This document shows positions 57,563 through 64,000 of a stretch of DNA of 64,000 bases, piece by piece. Every line of letters begins with the position of its first letter. Positions within the stretch are counted from its first letter, which is position 1. The position numbers and the translations under genes are program-made. The notes below the pieces were generated by a model. That model was not told where the DNA came from and searched no databases. It was given only the letters and a program-made list of their open reading frames with translations. The stretch comes from Endozoicomonas sp965208385. GTDB taxonomy: Bacteria > Pseudomonadota > Gammaproteobacteria > Pseudomonadales > Endozoicomonadaceae. The stretch covers positions 1 through 64,000 of the forward strand of contig CBDBOO010000123.1 of the NCBI GenBank assembly GCA_965208385.1, read 5' to 3'.

Positions 57563-58218
57563 TTTATTAACTCCATGGTCATTTATTCTGCCAGAACGCA
57601 TCTCTGGCGATCCTGTCGTTGTCAGATATTGTCGGATGCATTCATGCCAGCAATCCGGTTGCTGTAATCAGTCATGGCATCATTTAATAACTGATATCGC
57701 AAGAACCGCTGCTGATATTTCCGGTTTATTTATTACTAACAATAAGTCGTCGCTTAAGTTATTTAAAGGTGACTGTTGCTCGTGTATTGCTAAAAAACCC
57801 TTCGCCAACAACCATCTGCATAGCCACGCAGACATATACATCCTTCAGTAAATGGCTGCGAGAATAATGACGGCCAGCCAGTCAATCCGGCTCTCGAACA
57901 GAGGTTGTATAGGAACTAAAAAGAAATCAATCAGCTGCCTTACTGGATTGCCAACTCGTCTGATTATAAAAAATGACTTCCCCTTTCCTGAGTAGAATGA
58001 ACAAGCGAGTATTGATATTTTTCATACCCGCTTGGTTCTTTTCCAGAATTGGAGCTGAATCCAGATGAACAAAATCATTGAAACCAGCCATAATACTGGC
58101 ATTATTGCCTTAGATTCCCTATAAAAACCAGAGCTGGGAAACCCGTTCTTCACATCGGGGATGATAATTTAAAGCACAGGCTCTGCATCAATAATTTAAC
58201 TCACGGAAGAACATTGCA
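57563..58218. other. 656-bp gene-free stretch upstream of pilD
   Basis: A divergent region between the alcohol dehydrogenase and pilD. No gene was recognised and pilA, pilB and pilC are not here. Promoters for both sides are expected. Confidence 0.4.
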
Positions 58219-59097
58219 ATGCAATTTCTTGACCTTCTGCAAAGTTCCACAGCGTCTCTGCTGACAGTACTGGCTCTGTTTGGCCTTATCATTGGCAGCT
58301 TTCTCAATGTGGTTATTCATCGACTACCCATAATGATGAACAATCAATGGCGTCAGGAGAGTACAGCTTTTCTTAATCCGGATGGAGAGCCTGAGCCGGT
58401 TGATACATTCAACCTCATGACGCCTGCTTCTACCTGCCCTTCCTGCGGTCACAAAATACGCTCCTGGGAAAATATCCCGGTATTAAGTTATCTGTTTCTG
58501 AAAGGTCGTTGCTCGTCCTGCAATACCGGTATTTCGATTCGCTACCCAACCATTGAAATCATCAGTGCGGCCCTCGCTGTACTCATAGGTCTGAGCTTTG
58601 GCGCCACTCTTCAGACCGTTGTACTCTGTTTGTTTGCCTGGAGTCTGCTGACTCTCACCATGATTGATCTGGACACCCAGTTACTGCCCGATTCCATTAC
58701 CCTGCCCCTTTTATGGGCCGGATTAATTGCCAGTAATTTTGGCTTAACGGTTTCACTGGAGGATGCTCTCTGGGGCGCTGTTGCAGGATATCTTGCACTC
58801 TGGTCTGTGTACTGGCTATTTAAGCTCATCACCGGCAAAGAAGGCATGGGCTATGGTGACTTTAAACTTCTGGCTGCTCTGGGTGTCTGGCTGGGCTGGG
58901 CGAAGCTCCCTCTGGTGATTCTGCTTTCTTCACTGGTGGGTACCCTGGTGGCCATTCTGCTTATTGTTCTTAAACGTCAGGATCGCTCCAACCCTATCCC
59001 CTTTGGTCCCTATCTGGCTGCTGCAGGCTTGATAGCCCTGATTTGGGGTGACACTATAATTCAGTCGTATCTGCAGTTTTCCGGAATCGCAAACTGA
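58219..59097 (+). CDS. pilD: type IV prepilin peptidase / N-methyltransferase PilD
   Basis: Inner-membrane aspartic protease that cleaves and methylates prepilins and pseudopilins. The 292-residue protein starts with a membrane span (LLTVLALFGLIIGSFLNVVIHRLP), then the zinc-type cysteine pairs in CPSCGHKIRSWENIPVLSYL and CSSCNTGISIRYP. Catalytic Asp residues are in MIDLDTQLLPDSITLP (about residue 153) and GMGYGDFKLLAALGVWLGW (about 214). Its stop overlaps the coaE start. It is normally preceded by pilC, which here lies 30 kb upstream. Confidence 0.95.
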   Translation: MQFLDLLQSSTASLLTVLALFGLIIGSFLNVVIHRLPIMMNNQWRQESTAFLNPDGEPEPVDTFNLMTPASTCPSCGHKIRSWENIPVLSYLFLKGRCSSCNTGISIRYPTIEIISAALAVLIGLSFGATLQTVVLCLFAWSLLTLTMIDLDTQLLPDSITLPLLWAGLIASNFGLTVSLEDALWGAVAGYLALWSVYWLFKLITGKEGMGYGDFKLLAALGVWLGWAKLPLVILLSSLVGTLVAILLIVLKRQDRSNPIPFGPYLAAAGLIALIWGDTIIQSYLQFSGIAN

Positions 59098-59705
59098 TGA
59101 AAAACAAACCGTTTGTTGTAGGCGTCACCGGTGGCATAGGCAGTGGTAAAACGGCTGTTACGGATTTTTTTGCCAGAAAAGGTATTGAAATTGTTGATGC
59201 GGATCTGGCTGCCCGTGTTGTGGTCGAACCCGGTAAACCCGCTCTGACAGATATTTTAGTTCGATACACGAAGGACATACTGTTAACAGACGGTTCCCTT
59301 GATCGTCGCAGGTTGAGGGATATTATTTTTAAAGACGACGCTGAAAGAGCCTGGCTTGAACAATTGCTTCATCCGCTGATTCGGGAAGAGATTATCCGGG
59401 CAATCGAGAATGCATCGTCACAGTATGTGATTCTGGTTTCCCCTCTGATGATCGAAACAAATCAGCAGGCACTCACCCACCGGTTACTGGTGGTTGATCT
59501 GCCTCTGGATCTTCAGATCGAACGCACCATGCAACGTGATGATATGACCAGAGAGCAGACTCTGGCCATTATCAGCAAACAGTCATCCAGAGAAGATAAG
59601 CTGAGCAAAGCCGATGATGTGGTAGACAACAGTCGCTCAATCGAACAACTGCATAAACAACTGGAAGCTTTGCACTCAGGTTATTTAATCACTGCAGGTC
59701 GATAA
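59097..59705 (+). CDS. coaE: dephospho-CoA kinase CoaE
   Basis: Last enzyme of coenzyme A synthesis: phosphorylates the 3'-OH of dephospho-CoA. The 202-residue P-loop kinase has GVTGGIGSGKTAVTDFF at the start, the DADLAARVVVEPG motif, HPLIREEI, and SPLMIETN with VVDLPLDLQIERTMQRD. It overlaps pilD by TGATG, the normal pairing in many gammaproteobacteria. It ends at a hairpin shared with the convergent nadE gene. Confidence 0.95.
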   Translation: MKNKPFVVGVTGGIGSGKTAVTDFFARKGIEIVDADLAARVVVEPGKPALTDILVRYTKDILLTDGSLDRRRLRDIIFKDDAERAWLEQLLHPLIREEIIRAIENASSQYVILVSPLMIETNQQALTHRLLVVDLPLDLQIERTMQRDDMTREQTLAIISKQSSREDKLSKADDVVDNSRSIEQLHKQLEALHSGYLITAGR

Positions 59706-59737
59706 ATTATTACTCTCAAGCGTAAATCAATTTATCG
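59700..59737. terminator. hairpin between convergent coaE and nadE
   Basis: CGATAAATT and AATTTATCG form a perfect 9-bp stem with a 20-base loop, followed by CCCGATTTTTA on the plus strand. It includes the coaE stop codon. A weak terminator candidate. Confidence 0.45.
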
Positions 59738-59748
59738 CCCGATTTTTA

Positions 59749-61371
59749 TCACACACCCGGACGCCAGCCACTGGTAATGGGGTAACGGCGGTCGCGCCCA
59801 AAGCCTCTGGGTGTGATACGAACACCTACCACCGCCTGGCGACGTTTGAATTCATTCACATCGATCAGGCGCAGTACCCGCATTACCTCATCCCTGTTAT
59901 AGCCATGATTTATGATGGCTTCAGCGCTCTGATCCTTTTCCACATACAGCTCAATAATGTGATCCAGCACTTCATAAGGAGGCAGGCTGTCTTCATCTTT
60001 CTGATCCGGAGCCAGTTCAGCAGACGGTGGTCTGTCAATCACCCGCTGGGGAATCACATAACCCAGAGTATTGCGATATTCCGACAGTTTAAATACCAGC
60101 GTTTTGGGCACGTCTTTCAAAGCATTATAACCACCGGCCATATCACCGTAGAGCGTGGCATAGCCCACCGCCATTTCACTTTTGTTACCCGTGGTCAGAA
60201 CCATGTAACCTTTTTTGTTGGAAATAGCCATCAGCATCACACCTCGGCACCGTGACTGAAGGTTTTCTTCTGTGGTGTCACGTCCCTGATGTTCAAACTC
60301 CGAACTCAGTGTATCCATAAAGGCATCAAACATGGGTTCAATGGGCAGTACTTTATATTCGACGCCCAGGGCTTCAGCTTCTTCTTCAGCGTCTTCCAGA
60401 CTCATGTCCGAGGTATAGCGATAAGGCATCATGACAGCTTCAACCCGGTCTTTACCCAGGGCATCCGTTGCTATGGCCAGTGTCAATCCGGAATCAATTC
60501 CTCCCGAAAGCCCCAGCACAACACCCTTAAAGCCATTTTTATTAACATAGTCCCTGACGCCCATAACCAGCGCACTATAAACACGGGCACAGAGATCCGG
60601 AATTTCAGCCCGATCCCCTTCATTGAACGCTTTCAGATCTTTATCAAACTGCACGGGGTAAAGGTCGTCGGTAAAATAATCTGCGCCTGCTGCAATGTCC
60701 CCGTTCCCGTTCATGGCAAAGGAACCACCGTCAAACACCAGTTCATCCTGACCACCGGAAAGGTTGACATAAACAACCGGCAGGCCGGTTTCCTGACAAC
60801 GCTGCGCCACAATATCATGCCGTTGAGATTGTTTATCTTTATGGAAAGGCGAGGCATTGAGGCTGATGATCAGATCGGCTCCCGCTTCTTTTACTCTCAT
60901 GGCAGGGCCTTCATACCAGAGGTCTTCACAAATCAGCAGGGCAACCTGTACGCCCTTACATTCATAAATACAGGTTTCCCGACCTTTAACAAAATAGCGC
61001 TTCTCATCAAACACCTGGTAATTGGGAAGGTGTTGCTTGGCATAGCGGGTGAGAATCTGTCCATCGCGCATGACCAGTGCCTGATTTTCCAGGCCGTGCG
61101 CTCCCATGGCTGCAGCACCAATAACAAGGTCTATGCCCTTCACCACCTGTAAACGATGCAGGGCCTGCTCTGTCCTCAGTACCAGACTGGGCCGTAGTAA
61201 TAAATCTTCTGGCGGGTAGCCGCATAAGCTTAATTCAGGAAAAACCACTATATCTGCATTGAGCTGATCACGGGCCTGTTCAGCAGCCTCTATCATCCTG
61301 GTGGTATTTCCATCAATGTCACCCACCACCAGGTTCAGCTGGGCCATGACAATATTGAGCGTTGCGGACAT
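59749..61371 (-). CDS. nadE: glutamine-dependent NAD+ synthetase
   Basis: Makes NAD+ from nicotinate adenine dinucleotide with ATP, taking ammonia from glutamine. The start at 61371 (MSATLNIVMAQLNLVVGDIDGN) gives about 540 residues; an in-frame extension to 61428 lacks family support. The N-terminal nitrilase-type domain holds the Glu-Lys-Cys triad in VFPELSLCGYPPEDLL, RYAKQHLPNYQVFDEKRYF and ALLICEDLWYEGPAM. The synthetase domain holds GLSGGIDSGLTLAIATDAL (P-loop), TTGNKSEMAVGYATLYGDM and RPPSAELAPDQKDEDSLP. It converges with coaE. Confidence 0.95.
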   Translation of the reverse strand: MSATLNIVMAQLNLVVGDIDGNTTRMIEAAEQARDQLNADIVVFPELSLCGYPPEDLLLRPSLVLRTEQALHRLQVVKGIDLVIGAAAMGAHGLENQALVMRDGQILTRYAKQHLPNYQVFDEKRYFVKGRETCIYECKGVQVALLICEDLWYEGPAMRVKEAGADLIISLNASPFHKDKQSQRHDIVAQRCQETGLPVVYVNLSGGQDELVFDGGSFAMNGNGDIAAGADYFTDDLYPVQFDKDLKAFNEGDRAEIPDLCARVYSALVMGVRDYVNKNGFKGVVLGLSGGIDSGLTLAIATDALGKDRVEAVMMPYRYTSDMSLEDAEEEAEALGVEYKVLPIEPMFDAFMDTLSSEFEHQGRDTTEENLQSRCRGVMLMAISNKKGYMVLTTGNKSEMAVGYATLYGDMAGGYNALKDVPKTLVFKLSEYRNTLGYVIPQRVIDRPPSAELAPDQKDEDSLPPYEVLDHIIELYVEKDQSAEAIINHGYNRDEVMRVLRLIDVNEFKRRQAVVGVRITPRGFGRDRRYPITSGWRPGV

Positions 61372-61615
61372 CGAAATACCTGATACCTTTCTATTTGATC
61401 TGTGTTTGAGGCCGCTATTGTCTGCCAACTTGAGGTGCCTGTAAATTCACAACGGCATTTTATACACATTCCCTTTAAGATATGAGGTGCTGGCTGCTTT
61501 GCTCCCTCCAATTACTGACTACGTGAAAGCTCATGGGAATTCGCTTGTTTGCCACCTGCCTGCATCTTCAGATGCTTTGTGTAGAGGAGAGTTTTTTTAA
61601 CAGAAATACGTGCGA

Positions 61616-63730
61616 TTAAAATTCACTGCCAAAATCGAAGGTCATGGTTTCAGTAGGTTCCTGCAAAAACTGCCCTTGAATAAAATCGACACCACTGTGC
61701 CAGAGAGGGGCCATTTCAGCTGAATTTTCAACCTGAGGAACAATCACTTTACGGCCATTTTCCGCCAGGGTTTTAATCATTTCCTGAAGCTCATCTCCTT
61801 TATTATCACTGGTAATGTCTTTGGTAAAGGAAGGGTCAACTTTAATAAAGTCTACCGGCAGAGGCTCAATGGTTGCCATGGGGTTCAGGCTGCAGCCAAA
61901 TTCACTGATGGCAATGCGGCACCCCATCTCTTTCAGCGCGTTGAAAAACACCGGTATTTCCTGACGGTATCTCACCAGATTAGGTTCACTCAGTTCGATG
62001 GTAACAGCTTCCGATGGAATACCAGCTGCTTTGAGGGCAACCCCCATCCAGGGAAGAAATGAACTGTCTGAAATCGAACTTCCACCAAGATGCAACAACA
62101 AACGGGTATCATGGCCATCCTTACGTTTGGCCATCAAATCCTTGCTCGCCTGGATAACCTGCCAGCGATCAATTTTTCCCCAAAGGCTGTTTTTATCCAG
62201 TTTGGAACGGAAATTATCAGCATCATGTTCACGACCACGAACATCGGTCATTCTAAGGAAAACTTCATAATATTCCTCTTTAGAACCTTTCAGACTGATC
62301 ACAGGTTGATAGAACAGTTTGATCTGATCATGTTTCATAGCCTGACTGACCATGCCAGCCATATGCTTTTCCACCGAGCTCACTACATTGATTTTACGTT
62401 TCTGGTAGAAGCTTAACTTACCGCCACCCTGTTTCTGGGACTGGGAACAGGCATGACGGGCACGAACCAATAATGTTTTAGGATCATTATTGGTATCACT
62501 GAGCATAATAGCCCCAAAACTCAGCCGAACCGGCAATTGGTGGCTATCAACAGAAACCATATCTTTTGTAACATTCTCAGTCAGTTCATCAATCAGTTCA
62601 TCAATCAAAGTCTTGACTGGCTTCTCACCATCCACATTCAGCAGAGACATAAAGTAGCCGCCTCCCCAACTCGCGGCCGGATGCTCAGTACCCAGTGTAC
62701 TACCCAGTCGTTTAGCCACCGATGCCAGCATAGGCTGGCTCATTTTTCGACCGCCTTTTTCATGAACCGGTTTCAGGGTATCAAGACTGATACACAACAG
62801 GGTCATTTTGCCTTTCCCGGTAACTACCCTCTGAATTGCAACATCCAGCTGTTCACCAAACTGCTTTTTGTCAAACATTCCCGTGGTGCTGTCAGCGGCT
62901 GCTTCCTGCAGTACTTCCTGTTCAACGTCTTCAACACTTTGATTTTGATGCTCCGCTCTAACCAACAGGCTGAGGGTATACTCTCCCTGAAAAGAGGTAG
63001 GAGTAACCACCGCCCTGATAGGCTGCTCTGTCTTGCCATTCAGTAGTAAAGGACACTGGATGGCCGCTACACCCTGACCACTGTCTTCAATACTGGTTAA
63101 GAAATCATCCACTTCCTGACGATCATTACTGGCCACCAGCTCCTTGAAGTGTTTTCCGACAATGGCATCCGAACCCTGCAATTCCAACAGTTCAAGAAAT
63201 GCCGGATTCGCGTATCGAACAATCCCTTCCCCTACATAAACGATGGCATCAATCTGATCGTCCAGTAACATTCGCCGCTGTTTTTCAGATTCATTCAGGG
63301 CAACGCTCATACGTCGATAATGGCGACGTATTTTCAGATCTTCCACTTCTTTTCCGGCACAAATCAATAAATGTTCATCGCTGTTTCGGGCAACAACAGC
63401 CCGTACTCCCAACTTTATATATTCAAGAGTTTCTGAAACATCAGCATAATCGGTCAGCATAATTGCGGGAATATCCCGCCCCTGCTGGGCTATATAATCC
63501 TGGATACCGGTGAGGGTAAGATCTTCCGTGAGCTCTGATATCAGCAGTAGATCCCACTTCTGCCGGTTTGACATTACCTGCTCAAGAGATTCATGAGACG
63601 TGATATGTCCTCCACGAGTAGCATGGCCTGCATCGCGAAACACATTCAACAGGGCTTCGGCCTCCTCATTGGAAGGGTCCACTATCAACAACCTGATGGT
63701 ATCTCTGGTGTCCTGCTCCATGACCTGCAT
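61616..63730 (-). CDS. FimX-like protein: receiver, PAS, degenerate GGDEF and EAL domains
   Basis: A 704-residue multidomain protein. The N-terminal receiver-like domain (about 12-130, IRLLIVDPSNEEAEALLNVF) is followed by a PAS domain (about 150-260), a GGDEF domain whose signature is changed to GGGYF (about 350), so it should not make c-di-GMP, and an EAL domain with EVFLR in place of EALLR (about 485), so catalysis is unlikely. This domain order and pattern fit FimX, a c-di-GMP receptor that governs type IV pilus assembly at the pole. Pil genes in the same window support it. The start is ATG at 63730 with a second ATG three codons on. Confidence 0.82.
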   Translation of the reverse strand: MQVMEQDTRDTIRLLIVDPSNEEAEALLNVFRDAGHATRGGHITSHESLEQVMSNRQKWDLLLISELTEDLTLTGIQDYIAQQGRDIPAIMLTDYADVSETLEYIKLGVRAVVARNSDEHLLICAGKEVEDLKIRRHYRRMSVALNESEKQRRMLLDDQIDAIVYVGEGIVRYANPAFLELLELQGSDAIVGKHFKELVASNDRQEVDDFLTSIEDSGQGVAAIQCPLLLNGKTEQPIRAVVTPTSFQGEYTLSLLVRAEHQNQSVEDVEQEVLQEAAADSTTGMFDKKQFGEQLDVAIQRVVTGKGKMTLLCISLDTLKPVHEKGGRKMSQPMLASVAKRLGSTLGTEHPAASWGGGYFMSLLNVDGEKPVKTLIDELIDELTENVTKDMVSVDSHQLPVRLSFGAIMLSDTNNDPKTLLVRARHACSQSQKQGGGKLSFYQKRKINVVSSVEKHMAGMVSQAMKHDQIKLFYQPVISLKGSKEEYYEVFLRMTDVRGREHDADNFRSKLDKNSLWGKIDRWQVIQASKDLMAKRKDGHDTRLLLHLGGSSISDSSFLPWMGVALKAAGIPSEAVTIELSEPNLVRYRQEIPVFFNALKEMGCRIAISEFGCSLNPMATIEPLPVDFIKVDPSFTKDITSDNKGDELQEMIKTLAENGRKVIVPQVENSAEMAPLWHSGVDFIQGQFLQEPTETMTFDFGSEF

Positions 63731-64000
63731 TTTTCCTAAGCCATTTTTCTTAAGTCATTGATCCAACTCTATTGATATATCGTCCCGATCTGTTTTTACT
63801 CGAATGCCGGTTACGGTGTTATTGCTACTGCCAGTGACTGGCGGGTGCTCTTATGCCCCGACTATCCAATGAAATGTTACCGTCACCGGACTGAACACCT
63901 TGGGGTTCTGCGGTCATCAGCACGCATCGACTGATCGTCAGACTTGTACATAATCCAGCTGAAATCAGGTAATGGCCGCCCTCTGTTGTAACTTTACCGT
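63731..64000. other. window end, possible partial minus-strand frame
   Basis: A minus-strand frame is open from the window edge to a stop at 63825-63827 (about 58 codons) and may be the C-terminus of a gene beyond the window. No family was recognised; such a short open frame can occur by chance. Confidence 0.25.

Noticed and set aside
60289..61152. 287-codon frame on the plus strand within nadE
   Set aside because: It lies opposite a well-supported NAD synthetase whose motifs are all present.

Overview
The window looks like a chromosomal segment of a marine, host-associated gammaproteobacterium of the Oceanospirillales type, most like Endozoicomonas. This is inferred from gene order (djlA-murU-amgK divergent from lptD-surA-pdxA-rsmA-apaH; pilD-coaE; a FimX-like protein), moderate GC, and a heavy load of insertion sequences, small non-autonomous elements and broken genes. 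No rRNA, tRNA or CRISPR array was recognised.

Region 1 (1-12.4 kb, all + strand) holds a complete gene set for tryptophan breakdown by the kynurenine / 3-hydroxyanthranilate meta-cleavage route. In map order: 2-aminomuconate semialdehyde dehydrogenase, 2-oxopent-4-enoate hydratase, acylating acetaldehyde dehydrogenase, 4-hydroxy-2-oxovalerate aldolase, 4-oxalocrotonate decarboxylase, 2-aminomuconate deaminase, 3-hydroxyanthranilate dioxygenase, ACMS decarboxylase, kynureninase, kynurenine monooxygenase, tryptophan dioxygenase, kynurenine formamidase, then a LysR regulator. Together they would turn tryptophan into alanine, formate, pyruvate and acetyl-CoA. Ten of the twelve enzyme genes are broken by about 20 small frameshifts, mostly one-base changes in short homopolymers. 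Only the acetaldehyde dehydrogenase, the ring-cleavage dioxygenase and the regulator are open.

Region 2 (12.4-31.3 kb) is intact. It has an NO/O2 group (flavohemoglobin Hmp with a probable NsrR site, ferredoxin-NADP reductase, bacteriohemerythrin), an envelope and housekeeping block (djlA, murU, amgK, lptD, surA, pdxA, rsmA, apaH), the pilus gene pilC, and the RNA-repair pair rtcB / rtcR with a sigma-54 promoter between them.

Region 3 (31.3-56.4 kb) is an accessory region between pilC and pilD, genes that are neighbours in many relatives. It carries a DHFR-like gene with a divergent TetR gene, broken arylamine acetyltransferase and azoreductase genes, a GST, and a run of small unrelated genes almost all on the minus strand. 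The mobile load is two ISAs1-family copies (one holding a 1,897-bp group II intron), an ISL3 copy, a third DDE transposase, two copies of a 231/232-bp element with 9-bp target duplications, two copies of a TA-flanked palindromic element, and a 146-bp tandem repeat. Four acetyltransferase genes are broken here.

Region 4 (56.4-64 kb) is intact again: an iron-type alcohol dehydrogenase, pilD-coaE, glutamine-dependent nadE, and a FimX-like protein with degenerate GGDEF and EAL domains. With pilC it points to type IV pili. The contrast between clean housekeeping blocks and damaged catabolic or accessory blocks suggests recent gene decay and IS expansion.
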